From Castellaniella ginsengisoli (GTDB lineage: Bacteria > Pseudomonadota > Gammaproteobacteria > Burkholderiales > Burkholderiaceae_B), in the NCBI RefSeq assembly GCF_039523235.1, contig NZ_BAAAEX010000008.1: DNA of 64,000 nt; one strand, given 5' to 3'. Positions 17,595 to 28,799 of the stretch are shown piece by piece. Numbering within the stretch: the stretch's first letter is position 1; every line of letters starts with the position of its first letter. Under the pieces are notes generated by a model, which did not search any database, was not told the DNA's origin, and saw only the letters and a list, made by a program, of their open reading frames with translations. Position numbers and translations under genes: made by a program.

Positions 17595-18515
17595 TCACCC
17601 TTGGGCGGGAAACAGGCCCCGCGGTTTCCAGAACAGCACGGCGGCCATCAGCACGTAGATCAGGATCGAGGCCACGGCCGGGCCGGCATTGTCGGCGGCG
17701 GCGGGCCCCATCAGCAGCTCGAACAGCATCGGCACCACCGTGCGGCCGGCCGTGTCCACCAGGCCCACCAGCAACGCGCCGACCAGCGCTCCCCGGATCG
17801 AACCGATGCCGCCGATCACGATGACCACGAAGGCCAGGATCAGGATGCTTTCCCCCATGCCGACCTGGACGGCCAGCAGGGGCCCGAGCATCCCGCCGGC
17901 CACCGCGCACAGTGCGGCCCCGAAGGCGAACAACAGCGTGAACAGGCGGCGCACGTCGGCGCCCATCGCCTGCGCCATTTCACGGTTGGATGCCCCCGCG
18001 CGCACCTGCATGCCCAGCCGGGTGCGCGTCACCAGCACGTACAGCAGCAGCGCCACGGCCAGGCCGGCGCCGATGATGAGCAGGCGATAGGCCGGATAGC
18101 TGAAGCCCGGCAGCAGTTCGACCGGGCCGGACAACCCGGCGGGCATGGGCATCATCAAGGGTTGCGATCCCCAGATCATCCGCACGCCCTCGTTGGCCAT
18201 CAGCAGCAGGGCGAAAGTCCCCAGTACCTGGGACAGGTGATCCCGCTGGTACAGCCGCCGGATCACGGTGCATTCCAGCACCGCGCCCAACACCGCCGAG
18301 GCGGCCACCCCGCCCGCCAGGCCGATCCAGAACGAACCGGAGGCGACCGCGAGGGTGGCGACCAGGTAGGCGCCGATCATGTACAGCGAACCATGGGCCA
18401 GGTTGATCAGGTCCATGATGCCGAACACCAGCGTCAGGCCGGCCGCCAGCAGGAACAGCATCAAGCCGAACTGCAGGCTGTTGAGCAGTTGCTCGAGCAG
18501 GAGGATGCCGTTCAC
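17595..18515 (-). CDS. livH: Branched-chain amino acid-type ABC transporter permease (LivH class)
   Basis: Partner permease, 306 residues. It opens with LLLEQLLNSLQFGLMLFLLAAGLTLVFGIMDLINLAHGSLYMIGAY, the LivH signature, and contains the coupling loop RTRLGMQVRAGASNREMAQAMGAD. I chose the GTG at 18515 because it gives the usual N-terminus; an ATG 18 codons upstream would overlap the binding-protein gene and add a proline-rich stretch untypical of the family. Confidence 0.85.
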   Translation of the reverse strand: MNGILLLEQLLNSLQFGLMLFLLAAGLTLVFGIMDLINLAHGSLYMIGAYLVATLAVASGSFWIGLAGGVAASAVLGAVLECTVIRRLYQRDHLSQVLGTFALLLMANEGVRMIWGSQPLMMPMPAGLSGPVELLPGFSYPAYRLLIIGAGLAVALLLYVLVTRTRLGMQVRAGASNREMAQAMGADVRRLFTLLFAFGAALCAVAGGMLGPLLAVQVGMGESILILAFVVIVIGGIGSIRGALVGALLVGLVDTAGRTVVPMLFELLMGPAAADNAGPAVASILIYVLMAAVLFWKPRGLFPAQG

Positions 18516-18534
18516 GCGCGCGGGTCCCGGCGGA

Positions 18535-19716
18535 TCAGGACGGCATCTTGCACTCGCCGACGTAGGCATCGGCGTGGTTTTCCAGCACGCGCCCCACGAG
18601 CTTGTTGGTCACGCGGCCCTGGGCATCCTTGACGACTTCGCGCAGGTAGTAATCCTGGATGGGATAGTGATTGACGTCGAACTTGAACGCGCCCCGGACG
18701 GATTCGAAGGGCGCCGATTCCAGGGCCTTGCGCAGCGCGTCCTTGTCCTTCAGGTTGCCGTTCACCTTGCGCACCGCGCCGTCGATCAGGCGCGCGGCGT
18801 CATAGCCCTGCGACGCGTACATCGTGGGCAGGCGGCCGTACTCTTTCTCGAAATCGGCCACGAACCGCTTGTTCGCGGCGTTGTCCATGTCGTGCGCCCA
18901 CTGGGACGTGTTGAAGAGCCCCAGCATCGGTTCGCCCACGGCGCGGATCACATCCTCGTCGCCCGAGAAGCCGGGCGCGAACAATTTCATGTCCTGGTTC
19001 AGTCCGGCGCCCACGAATTGCTTGATGAAGTTCACGCCCAGGCCGCCCGGCAGGAAGATGAACACGGCATCCGCCTGCGAAGCGCGCAGCTTGGACAGTT
19101 CGGCGCCGTAGTCGAGCTGATTCAGTTGGGTGTAGTCCTCCATGACGATCTCGCCCTTGTAGAACCGCTTGAAGCCGGCCAGGTGATCCTTGCCCGCAGG
19201 GTAGTTCGGCGCGATCAGCGCGACTTTCTTGAAGCCGCGGTCCTGCACGACCTTGCCGGCCGCCTCATCCATGGTGTCGTTCTGGTAGGAGGCGCTGAAG
19301 AAGTACGGATTGCACTGGGCGCCGGCGTATTGCGAGGGGCCGGCATTGGCGCTGATGTAGAAAGTCTTGGACTGGAACACCGGCTGGCCCACCGCCAGCA
19401 TGATGTTGGAAAACACGATGCCGGTCATGAAATCGACGCGGTCGCGCTTGAGCAGGCGGTCGGCGGTCTGCTTGGCGGCATCGGGGCTGAGCTGGTCATC
19501 GGCCACGATGACCTCGGCTTCCAGGCCGCCGAGCGTGCCGCCCGCCTGCTTGACGGCCAATTCGAAACCGTCGCGGATGTCGATGCCCAGGGCGGCGCCC
19601 GGCCCGGACAGGGTGGTCAGCAGGCCGATCTTGACGGCGTCGGCGGCCTGGGCGGCCCCCGCCGACAGGCAGGCGGCCGCCACTGCGGCCGTCATGAAGC
19701 GCAAGGATATGTGCAT
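18535..19716 (-). CDS. ABC transporter periplasmic substrate-binding protein (Leu/Ile/Val-type)
   Basis: First gene of the importer operon. The 393-residue precursor has a clear signal peptide (MHISLRFMTAAVAAACLSAGAAQA, cleavage near 24-25), then the Peripla_BP_6 start DAVKIGLLTTLSGPGAALGIDIRDGFELAV. GGAGG precedes the ATG. It should bind ligand in the periplasm and deliver it to LivHM. The ligand is not identifiable; the family covers branched-chain amino acids, amides and aromatic acids. All five parts of one importer are present, with no regulator beside them. Confidence 0.88.
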   Translation of the reverse strand: MHISLRFMTAAVAAACLSAGAAQAADAVKIGLLTTLSGPGAALGIDIRDGFELAVKQAGGTLGGLEAEVIVADDQLSPDAAKQTADRLLKRDRVDFMTGIVFSNIMLAVGQPVFQSKTFYISANAGPSQYAGAQCNPYFFSASYQNDTMDEAAGKVVQDRGFKKVALIAPNYPAGKDHLAGFKRFYKGEIVMEDYTQLNQLDYGAELSKLRASQADAVFIFLPGGLGVNFIKQFVGAGLNQDMKLFAPGFSGDEDVIRAVGEPMLGLFNTSQWAHDMDNAANKRFVADFEKEYGRLPTMYASQGYDAARLIDGAVRKVNGNLKDKDALRKALESAPFESVRGAFKFDVNHYPIQDYYLREVVKDAQGRVTNKLVGRVLENHADAYVGECKMPS

Positions 19717-19781
19717 GATTGTTCCTCCGATGTTATTGAATATTCATGCGTGTGGATTGAAACAGCCCCGGGTCGCGCGGC

Positions 19782-21236
19782 TCAGCGCGCCGCCAGCCAT
19801 TCGACGACGGCATCGTCGAATGGCCGCACGGCGGCCGCGCCCGGATCATTGACCAGGCTGACCAGGATGTAGCGCTTGCCGCTGGCGCCGCGCACGTAGC
19901 CGGCCAGCGCGCGCGAATCCCGCAAGGTGCCGGTCTTCAGATGCGCCTGGCCGCGCGTGTCCTCGGCCCGCAGGCGGCGGCGCACGGTGCCGTCCACCCC
20001 GGAGATCGCCAGCGAGGACACGAACTCGGGCATCATGGGCGAACGCCAGGCCACGTCAAGCATCTGCGCCAGGCCATGCGCCGTGACGCGGCCCTGGCGC
20101 GACAGCCCGGAGCCGTTGTCCAGCACCCAGCCCGTGGTGTCCACCCCCTGGTTCTGCAGGATCTGCCGGACCGCGCGGCCGCCGCTCTGCGCGGTCGCGC
20201 CCGGCCCGTTGATCTCCGCGCCCAGGGTCAGCAAGGTCATGCGCGCCATGACGTTGTTGCTGTGCTTGTTGACCTGGCGGATCACGTCGGCCAGCGTCGG
20301 CGAATCGTGCCAGACCAGCACCGAAGCGCGGGCGGGCGTACGGCCCGCGCGGATGCCGCGCGACAGCGTGCCGCCCAGCTCACGCCACAATAGGCGGAAC
20401 AAGGCCTCGAAATGATCTTCCTGCCGGCCGGCCAGGCGATACACGCTGAATTCGCCGCAATCGCCGAATGCCTTGCCGGAGACGTGGACGACGGATCCGG
20501 ATCCCGAGGGACGCACGTCGACCGCCACCCCGGGCGAAGCCTTGCAGGATCCCTCCAGCCATCCGAGCCGGCCTTCGATGCGCACATCGCGCGTCGGCGG
20601 ATCGAGCAAAGGAATCCACTGCCGCGATCGGGCATCGGGCAGGAACACCACCCGGGTCGCGCCGAAATTGACCATCATCGCGTCGGGGCTGGCGTTGTAG
20701 GGCCGGTCCGGGGAATCGTCGAAATCGCCCGGATCGATGGCCACGTCGCCAAAGCGGCTGCGGTCCACGATGACCTCGGACAAGTTCTTGACCCCGCGCA
20801 GGCGCAATTCGCGCAGCAGGTTCCAGAGGTCTTCCTGGCGGAACCAGGGGTCGCCGGCCGCCTGAATATAGAGCGGCCCCTGCAAGGTGCCCTGCTCGTC
20901 GACGCGCGCCCCCGGATCAGACAGGAGCCGGGTGCGCCAGACGTAATCCGGCCCCAGCGCCGACAGCGCGGCCCAGGTGGTCACGGTCTTCATCACCGAG
21001 GCCGGGTTGCGCGGCGCATCGGCCTGGACGCGGGCGATCACCGGGCCGCCGGCCTCGCGGATTTCCAGCGACAGGGCCGACAGCGGCAAGCGGGTGGCCT
21101 TCCAGGCCTGCTGCAGCTCAGGCGGCAGGCTCTGCGCGCCGGCGCCCGGGGCCGCACCCGCCAGCAGGCACGCCGCCAGCCCTGCGCCCAGGCGCTCTCG
21201 CCATGTCCGCCGTCCAAACCATCCCGCCAGCCGCAT
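19782..21236 (-). CDS. dacB: D-alanyl-D-alanine carboxypeptidase/endopeptidase (PBP4 class)
   Basis: Class C low-molecular-weight penicillin-binding protein, 484 residues, cleaving D-Ala-D-Ala and peptide cross-links in periplasmic peptidoglycan. A signal peptide ends near 34 (LAACLLAGAAPGAGAQS). The three catalytic motifs are NPASVMKTVT (Ser80-x-x-Lys83), HSNNVMAR (SxN) and AHLKTGTL (KTG). The start at 21236 is set by the signal peptide and a G-rich ribosome-binding site; a much longer upstream frame is a shadow of queA. Divergent from queA. Confidence 0.93.
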   Translation of the reverse strand: MRLAGWFGRRTWRERLGAGLAACLLAGAAPGAGAQSLPPELQQAWKATRLPLSALSLEIREAGGPVIARVQADAPRNPASVMKTVTTWAALSALGPDYVWRTRLLSDPGARVDEQGTLQGPLYIQAAGDPWFRQEDLWNLLRELRLRGVKNLSEVIVDRSRFGDVAIDPGDFDDSPDRPYNASPDAMMVNFGATRVVFLPDARSRQWIPLLDPPTRDVRIEGRLGWLEGSCKASPGVAVDVRPSGSGSVVHVSGKAFGDCGEFSVYRLAGRQEDHFEALFRLLWRELGGTLSRGIRAGRTPARASVLVWHDSPTLADVIRQVNKHSNNVMARMTLLTLGAEINGPGATAQSGGRAVRQILQNQGVDTTGWVLDNGSGLSRQGRVTAHGLAQMLDVAWRSPMMPEFVSSLAISGVDGTVRRRLRAEDTRGQAHLKTGTLRDSRALAGYVRGASGKRYILVSLVNDPGAAAVRPFDDAVVEWLAAR

Positions 21237-21320
21237 GCCGTCCCCCCGATAAAAAACGCCAGCATAATCCAAAGCGGCCGCCCGGATGTAGCGGCCTGCC
21301 CTGGAAAGGAGCCCAGCGGG

Positions 21321-21349
21321 ACGACTGCGGCGGCGCATCAGACTAAAAT
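21321..21349 (+). promoter_or_regulatory. Weak candidate promoter for the queA operon
   Basis: TAAAAT (21344-21349) is a good -10 box in the dacB/queA divergent gap. The -35 region 17 bases upstream (ACGACT) matches only the central GAC of the consensus. Confidence 0.25.
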
Positions 21350-21419
21350 ACCCCCGAATTTTCCAACCCCCGACGCTCCTCTTCCTTCCCGGACGCCTTA
21401 GACTGCGCCCGGTCTGCCC

Positions 21420-22496
21420 GTGACCGATTCCCTCGACATTGCCCAGTTCGATTACGAACTTCCCCCCGAGCTCATCGCCCAACACCCCGCCGCGCGGCGC
21501 GACGCCAGCCGGCTGCTGCACCTGGACGGCGCCGGCGGCCTGCACGATCGGCAGTTCACCGACCTGCCCGGCCTGCTGCGAGCCGGCGACCTGCTGGTCT
21601 TCAACGACACCCGCGTCATCAAGGCCCGGCTGCGAGGCCGCAAGGACAGCGGCGGCCAGGTCGAAGTCCTGGTCGAGCGCATCACCGAGCCCCAGCGCGC
21701 CCTGGCCCACGTGCGCGCCAGCAAGTCGCCCCGCCCCGGCACGCGGCTGAGCCTGGCCGGCGGCGCCTTCCAGGCCGAAGTCCTGGGCCGCCGGGACGAG
21801 CTCTTCGAATTGTCCTTTCCCTCGCCCGTCCTGGCGCTGCTGGAGCAGCATGGCAGCGTGCCCCTGCCGCCTTACATCACCCACGGCGCCGACGACGAGG
21901 ACGAGGCCCGCTACCAGACCGTCTATGCCGACAAGCCCGGCGCCGTGGCCGCGCCGACCGCCGGCCTGCACTTCGACCAGGCCATGCTCGACCGTCTGGA
22001 GGCCCTGGGCGTGAACCGCGCCTTCGTCACCTTGCACGTGGGCGCCGGCACCTTCCAGCCGGTGCGCGTCTCGCGCATCAGCGAACACGTCATGCACGCG
22101 GAACGCTACGCCGTGCCGGCCGAGACCTTGCACCTGATCCGCGAGACCCGTGCGCGCGGCGGCCGCGTGATCGCCGTGGGCACCACCAGCGTCCGCTCCC
22201 TGGAGGCCGCCGCCCGCGACGGCGACGGCGAGCACGCCTGCGAAGGCGATACCCGGCTGTTCATCACCCCCGGCTACCGGTTCGAGAACGTGGACGCCCT
22301 GATCACCAATTTCCACTTGCCGCAATCGACGCTGCTGATGCTGGTGTCCGCCCTGGCGGGCATGGACCCGATCCGCCGCGCCTACGCCCACGCCGTGCAA
22401 TCCCGCTACCGCTTCTTCAGCTACGGCGACGCCATGTTCATCGAGGCCGCCCCGGCCTCTTCCACCACGGAAGGCCATCAGGCCCAGACCCCATGA
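21420..22496 (+). CDS. queA: S-adenosylmethionine:tRNA ribosyltransferase-isomerase
   Basis: Transfers and isomerises the ribosyl part of SAM onto preQ1 in tRNA, giving epoxyqueuosine. The 358 residues fit the family. DFxYELPPELIAQHPAxxRDASRLL at the N-terminus, the FNDTRVIKARL block and GTTSVRSLE are characteristic, and the end YRFFSYGDAMFIE is the QueA C-terminal signature. The start is GTG at 21420. The stop overlaps the tgt start as ATGA, so translation is coupled. Confidence 0.96.
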   Translation: MTDSLDIAQFDYELPPELIAQHPAARRDASRLLHLDGAGGLHDRQFTDLPGLLRAGDLLVFNDTRVIKARLRGRKDSGGQVEVLVERITEPQRALAHVRASKSPRPGTRLSLAGGAFQAEVLGRRDELFELSFPSPVLALLEQHGSVPLPPYITHGADDEDEARYQTVYADKPGAVAAPTAGLHFDQAMLDRLEALGVNRAFVTLHVGAGTFQPVRVSRISEHVMHAERYAVPAETLHLIRETRARGGRVIAVGTTSVRSLEAAARDGDGEHACEGDTRLFITPGYRFENVDALITNFHLPQSTLLMLVSALAGMDPIRRAYAHAVQSRYRFFSYGDAMFIEAAPASSTTEGHQAQTP

Positions 22497-23629
22497 CCGG
22501 ACTCCGATTCGAACTGCTGCACACCGACGGCGCCGCCCGGCGCGGCCGCCTGACGCTGAACCATGGGGTCGTCCAGACCCCGATCTTCATGCCCGTGGGC
22601 ACCTACGGCAGCGTCAAGGCCATGCTGCCTCACGAACTGGAGGACATCGGCGCCCAGATCGTGCTCGGCAACACCTTTCACCTGTGGCTGCGCCCCGGCA
22701 CCGACATCCTGGACCGGCACGGCGGCCTGCACGGCTTCATGCAATGGAACCGGCCGATCCTGACCGACTCCGGAGGCTTCCAGGTCTTCAGCCTGGACGG
22801 CATGCGCAAGATCTCCGAAGAAGGCGTGCGCTTCGCCTCGCCGATCGATGGTTCGCGCCTGTTCCTGACGCCCGAGGAATCCATGCGCATCCAGCGCAGC
22901 CTGAACTCCGACATCGCCATGGTGCTGGACGAATGCACGCCCTACCGCATCGGCGACCGGCCCGCCACCCATGAAGAGGCCGCCGCTTCGATGCGCATGT
23001 CGCTGCGCTGGGCGCGCCGCTCGCGCCAGGCCTTCCTCGGCATGGGCAATCCCAACGCCCTGTTCGGCATCATCCAGGGCGGCATGTACGAAGACCTGCG
23101 CGACGAATCCCTGGCCGGGCTCACGGAGATCGGCTTCGAGGGCTACGCCATCGGCGGCCTGTCGGTGGGCGAACCCAAGGAAGACATGATGCGCGTGCTG
23201 GCCCACGTGACCCCGCGCATGCCGGCGCAGGCGCCGCGCTATCTCATGGGCGTGGGAACGCCCGAAGACCTGGTCGAGGGCGTCAGCCGGGGGGTGGACA
23301 TGTTCGACTGCGTCATGCCGACCCGCAACGCGCGCAACGGCTGGCTGTTCACCCGCTACGGCGACCTGAAGATCCGCAATGCCCGCTACAGCGACGACAC
23401 CCGTCCGCTCGATCCTTCATGCGGTTGCCATACCTGCCGGCATTTCTCGCGCGCCTACCTGCACCACCTGCAGCGCGCCGGGGAAATCAGCGGCGCGCGC
23501 CTGAACACCCTGCACAACCTGCATTTCTATCTGCACCTGATGGAAGACATGCGCACCGCCATCGAGGAGAACCGTTTCGAGTCCTGGCGCGAGGCGTTCC
23601 ACCGCGACCGGGCGCGCGGCATAGAATGA
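22493..23629 (+). CDS. tgt: tRNA-guanine transglycosylase
   Basis: Exchanges guanine-34 for preQ1 in tRNAs with GUN anticodons, the step before QueA. The 378 residues match the family. The general base aspartate is in LTDSGGFQVFSL (Asp92), the nucleophile in RGVDMFDCVMPTRNARNG (Asp272), and the zinc ligands in DPSCGCHTCRHFSRAYLHHL (Cys310, Cys312, Cys315). Second gene of queA-tgt-yajC-secD-secF. Confidence 0.97.
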   Translation: MTGLRFELLHTDGAARRGRLTLNHGVVQTPIFMPVGTYGSVKAMLPHELEDIGAQIVLGNTFHLWLRPGTDILDRHGGLHGFMQWNRPILTDSGGFQVFSLDGMRKISEEGVRFASPIDGSRLFLTPEESMRIQRSLNSDIAMVLDECTPYRIGDRPATHEEAAASMRMSLRWARRSRQAFLGMGNPNALFGIIQGGMYEDLRDESLAGLTEIGFEGYAIGGLSVGEPKEDMMRVLAHVTPRMPAQAPRYLMGVGTPEDLVEGVSRGVDMFDCVMPTRNARNGWLFTRYGDLKIRNARYSDDTRPLDPSCGCHTCRHFSRAYLHHLQRAGEISGARLNTLHNLHFYLHLMEDMRTAIEENRFESWREAFHRDRARGIE

Positions 23630-23748
23630 AGACGCAAGCACGGCCCGGCGGATATACCGCTACAATCAAGAGTTAATTTCATTTGCGGGCCGCAAGCCGG
23701 CGGCCCGTATCCACTCATCGACACCCCTTCACCTACGCAGGAGCCTCC

Positions 23749-24090
23749 ATGTCTCTCGTCGACACCCTGACCCTGATCCCGGCCCAAGCCGCCGGCGAAG
23801 CCAACCCGCTGATGAGCATGCTGCCCATCATCCTGATGTTCGTCATCCTGTACTTCCTGATGATCCGCCCGCAGATGAAGCGCCAGAAGGAGCACAAGAA
23901 GATGGTCGAGGCGCTGGGCAAAGGCGACGAGATCATCATGACGGGCGGCATGCTGGGCAAGATCAGCAAGGTCAGCGACAACTACCTGACCGTCGAGATC
24001 TCCCAGTCGGGCGACAAGGCCGTGGAAACCATCGTGCAGCGCAGCGCCGTCACCGCCGTCCTGCCCAAGGGCACGATCAAGTCGCTCTGA
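23749..24090 (+). CDS. yajC: Sec translocon accessory protein YajC
   Basis: Small single-pass inner-membrane partner of SecDF, 113 residues. The membrane segment is at about 21-40 (SMLPIILMFVILYFLMIRPQ), followed by the conserved RPQMKRQKEHKKM and the GDEIIMTGGMLGKISKV beta-rich domain. AGGAG stands 8 bases before the ATG at 23749; an in-frame ATG 22 codons upstream has no such support. Confidence 0.95.
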   Translation: MSLVDTLTLIPAQAAGEANPLMSMLPIILMFVILYFLMIRPQMKRQKEHKKMVEALGKGDEIIMTGGMLGKISKVSDNYLTVEISQSGDKAVETIVQRSAVTAVLPKGTIKSL

Positions 24091-24153
24091 TCCGCCCGGC
24101 GGGCGCCACTCCCGGCGTCTCGTCCCATTCAGACCCGCCCCACCTGATCGACC

Positions 24154-26025
<1,872 letters not shown>

Positions 26026-26073
26026 CGGGCTTTTCCGCCCCACGCCCGTCCACCCCGCATCCCAGGACACATC

Positions 26074-27009
26074 ATGGAATTCTTCCGCATTCATCGCACC
26101 ATCCCGTTCATGCGGCATGCGCTGATCCTGAACCTCATCAGCCTGCTGACCTTTCTGGCCGCCGTCTTCTTCATCGCCTCCCGGGGATTCCACCTGTCGA
26201 TCGAATTCACCGGCGGCACGGTGATGGAAGTCCACTACGAGCAATCCGCCCCGGTGGGTGAGATCCGCTCGGCCATCGACGCGCTGGGCTACACCGACTT
26301 CCAGGTGCAGAACTTCGGCACCTCGCAGGACGTCATGATCCGCCTGCCGGTGCGCCCCGACGAGGACACCGCCAGCCAGAGCCGCACCGTGCTGTCGGCC
26401 CTGCAGGCCCAGCACGCGGACGTACAGTTGCGCCGGGTCGAGTTCGTCGGCCCGCAGGTCGGCCAGGAACTGCTGCACAACGGCCTGATGGCGCTGCTAT
26501 TCGTGGTGGTGGGCATCATGGTGTATCTGGCCATCCGCTTCGAGTGGAAGCTGGCGGCCTCGTGCGCGCTGGCGAACCTGCACGACGTGGTGATCATTCT
26601 GGGCTTCTTCGCCTTCTTCCAGTGGGAATTCTCGCTGTCGGTGCTGGCCGGGGTGCTGGCGGTGCTGGGCTACTCGGTGAACGAATCCGTGGTGGTGATG
26701 GACCGGATCCGGGAAAACTTCCGCAAGCAGCGCAAGGCTTCGGTGCGCGAGATCATCAACGCGTCGATCACGCAGAATATTTCGCGGACGGTGATCACGC
26801 ACGGTTCGACGCAGATGATGGTGCTGTCGATGTTCTTCTTCGGCGGCCCCACGCTGCACAATTTCTCGCTCGCCCTGACGATCGGGATCTGGTTCGGGAT
26901 CTATTCCTCGGTCTTCGTGGCCGCCGCCCTGGCGATGTGGATGGGCATCAAGCGCGAAGACCTGGTCAAGCCGGTGAAGAAAGACGGCCCCGAAATCGAA
27001 CTGGGATGA
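26074..27009 (+). CDS. secF: Protein translocase subunit SecF
   Basis: Partner of SecD, 311 residues with six membrane helices. The N-terminus has FFRIHRTIPFMRHALI and the periplasmic IEFTGGTVMEVHY motif; the conserved helix segment is VLGYSVNESVVVMDRIREN. Last gene of the queA-tgt-yajC-secDF operon. Its TGA stop is followed immediately by a long hairpin (27010-27052). Confidence 0.97.
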   Translation: MEFFRIHRTIPFMRHALILNLISLLTFLAAVFFIASRGFHLSIEFTGGTVMEVHYEQSAPVGEIRSAIDALGYTDFQVQNFGTSQDVMIRLPVRPDEDTASQSRTVLSALQAQHADVQLRRVEFVGPQVGQELLHNGLMALLFVVVGIMVYLAIRFEWKLAASCALANLHDVVIILGFFAFFQWEFSLSVLAGVLAVLGYSVNESVVVMDRIRENFRKQRKASVREIINASITQNISRTVITHGSTQMMVLSMFFFGGPTLHNFSLALTIGIWFGIYSSVFVAAALAMWMGIKREDLVKPVKKDGPEIELG

Positions 27010-27052
27010 GATCCGACAGAGAATGGTCCCCGCGGACCATTCTCTGCGGATC
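27010..27052. repeat. Long extragenic hairpin directly after secF
   Basis: An inverted repeat with arms 27010-27029 and 27034-27052 forms 19 base pairs with one bulged A (27016) and a 4-base loop. It begins on the first base after the secF stop codon. No T-tract follows, so it is not a classical intrinsic terminator, though it could still stop transcription or protect the mRNA end. Its centre, GGTCCCCGCGGACC, is almost identical to that of the hairpin after moaA at 45457-45500. Confidence 0.8.
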
Positions 27053-27154
27053 GAATCCGAGCCGCTTGCAAGCGGCGAGGTGGGGGAGATGCAACGGCTT
27101 GAATCAACCCCACAAGAGTCGCTCTCTGCGGATCGAATCCGAGCCGCTTGCAAG
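27041..27154. repeat. 32-bp direct repeat in the secF-miaB gap
   Basis: Two identical 32-bp copies lie at 27041-27072 and 27123-27154 (start TCTCTGCGGATCG, end CCGCTTGCAAG), 82 bases apart. The first copy overlaps the right arm of the secF hairpin and runs into a perfect 16-bp palindrome, GCCGCTTGCAAGCGGC (27061-27076); the second carries an imperfect version of it. The rest of the 311-base gap up to miaB holds no gene. A TACAAT at 27263-27268 could be a -10 box for miaB, but I see no matching -35. Confidence 0.85.
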
Positions 27155-27320
27155 CCGCCGGCGCCGTGCAACGGGTGTCGGGAAATCCTCCCCTCCACGC
27201 ACGCCCCCATCGTAGGGCGGCTGCACTTCCGGCGGCGATGGCGGCCGCAAGCGCAGCCACAGTACAATTGAAGGTTTCCACCTTCCGCCCCCGGGATATA
27301 AACCCGTCACGGCATCCATC

Positions 27321-28799
27321 ATGCAAGAAACTCCCGTGCGCCGTCCCGGCGTCATCCCCGCCTCCCGCGAATCCGCCGAGCACCTGAAAGACCCGTCCTG
27401 GCGCCAGGCCCAGGACCAGGCCCTGGAGGCCCTGCTGCAGCCCACGGAACCCGGGCGCGTGAAGAAACTGTTCATCCGCACCTTCGGCTGCCAGATGAAC
27501 GAGTACGACTCCGAGAAAATGGCCGACGTGCTGCACGCGGCCAAGGGCGTGGAACTGACCCAGACCCCGGACGATGCGGACATCATCATTTTCAACACCT
27601 GTTCGGTGCGCGAAAAGGCACAGGAAAAGGTCTTTTCCGACCTGGGACGGGTGCAGCACCTGAAGCGGCTGAATCCCGAGCTGGTGATCGGCGTGGGCGG
27701 CTGCGTGGCCAGCCAGGAAGGCGAAGCCATCGTGCGCCGCGCGCCCTACGTGGACGTGGTGTTCGGCCCCCAGACCCTGCACCGTCTGCCCGAGCTGATC
27801 GACCGGCGCCGCGCCACCGGCCAGTCCCAGGTGGACATCTCCTTTCCGGAAATCGAGAAGTTTGATGCCATGCCCCCCGCGCGGGTCGACGGGCCGGCGG
27901 CCTTCGTCTCCATCATGGAAGGCTGCAGCAAGTACTGCAGCTTCTGCGTCGTCCCCTACACCCGCGGAGCGGAAGTCTCGCGGCCGTTCGACGACGTGCT
28001 GATGGAAATCGCCGACCTGGCCGACCAGGGCGTGCGCGAAGTCACCTTGCTGGGCCAGAACGTCAACGCCTACCGGGGGCCGGCAGGCGAAAACGGCGAG
28101 ATCGCCGACTTCGCCATGCTGCTGGAGTACGTCCACGACATCCCCGGCATCGAGCGCATCCGCTACACCACCTCGCACCCGAAGGAAATGACCGCCCGGC
28201 TGATCGAAGCCCATGGCCGGCTGCCCAAGCTCGTCCCCTTCCTGCACCTGCCGGTCCAAGCCGGCAGCGACCGGGTGCTGGCCGCGATGAAGCGCGGCTA
28301 CACGGCCCTGGAGTACAAATCCATCATTCGCCGCCTGCGCGCCGCGCGTCCGGACATGACCCTGTCCTCGGATTTCATCGTCGGCTTTCCCGGCGAGACC
28401 GAGGCCGACTTCCAGAAGACGATGGATCTGGTGCGCCACGTGGGCTTCGACCAGTCGTTCTCCTTCGTCTATTCGCGCCGTCCGGGCACCCCGGCCGCCG
28501 ATCTTGCCGACGACACGCCCGAAGCCGAAAAACTCGATCGGCTGCACCGTTTGCAGGCCTTGATCAACGACCAGGCCGCCGCCATCAGCCGATCCATGGT
28601 CGGCGGCGTCCAGCGCCTGCTGGTCGAGGGCCCCTCCAAAAAAGATCCCCGCGACATGAAAGGCCGCACGGAAAACAACCGCATCGTCAATTTCGCCGGC
28701 CAGCCGCGCCTGATCGGGCAGATGGTCGATGTGCGCATCACCGAGGCCCTCACCAACACCCTGCGCGGCGAGATCGTCACCACGGACACCGTTCAATGA
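27321..28799 (+). CDS. miaB: tRNA-2-methylthio-N6-dimethylallyladenosine synthase
   Basis: Radical-SAM methylthiotransferase that adds the 2-methylthio group to i6A37 in tRNA. The 492 residues include an N-terminal extension, the UPF0004 domain starting KKLFIRTFGCQMNEYDSEKM, the radical SAM cluster motif CSKYCSFC with PYTRGAE, and a C-terminal TRAM domain ending near LVEGPSKKDPRDMKGRTENNRIV. The stop overlaps the phoH start as ATGA. First gene of miaB-phoH-ybeY-corC-lnt. Confidence 0.97.
   Translation: MQETPVRRPGVIPASRESAEHLKDPSWRQAQDQALEALLQPTEPGRVKKLFIRTFGCQMNEYDSEKMADVLHAAKGVELTQTPDDADIIIFNTCSVREKAQEKVFSDLGRVQHLKRLNPELVIGVGGCVASQEGEAIVRRAPYVDVVFGPQTLHRLPELIDRRRATGQSQVDISFPEIEKFDAMPPARVDGPAAFVSIMEGCSKYCSFCVVPYTRGAEVSRPFDDVLMEIADLADQGVREVTLLGQNVNAYRGPAGENGEIADFAMLLEYVHDIPGIERIRYTTSHPKEMTARLIEAHGRLPKLVPFLHLPVQAGSDRVLAAMKRGYTALEYKSIIRRLRAARPDMTLSSDFIVGFPGETEADFQKTMDLVRHVGFDQSFSFVYSRRPGTPAADLADDTPEAEKLDRLHRLQALINDQAAAISRSMVGGVQRLLVEGPSKKDPRDMKGRTENNRIVNFAGQPRLIGQMVDVRITEALTNTLRGEIVTTDTVQ

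Noticed and set aside
26901..28796. 631-codon minus-strand frame across miaB and the repeat gap
   Set aside because: Antisense to miaB; the part over the gap only translates the direct repeats.
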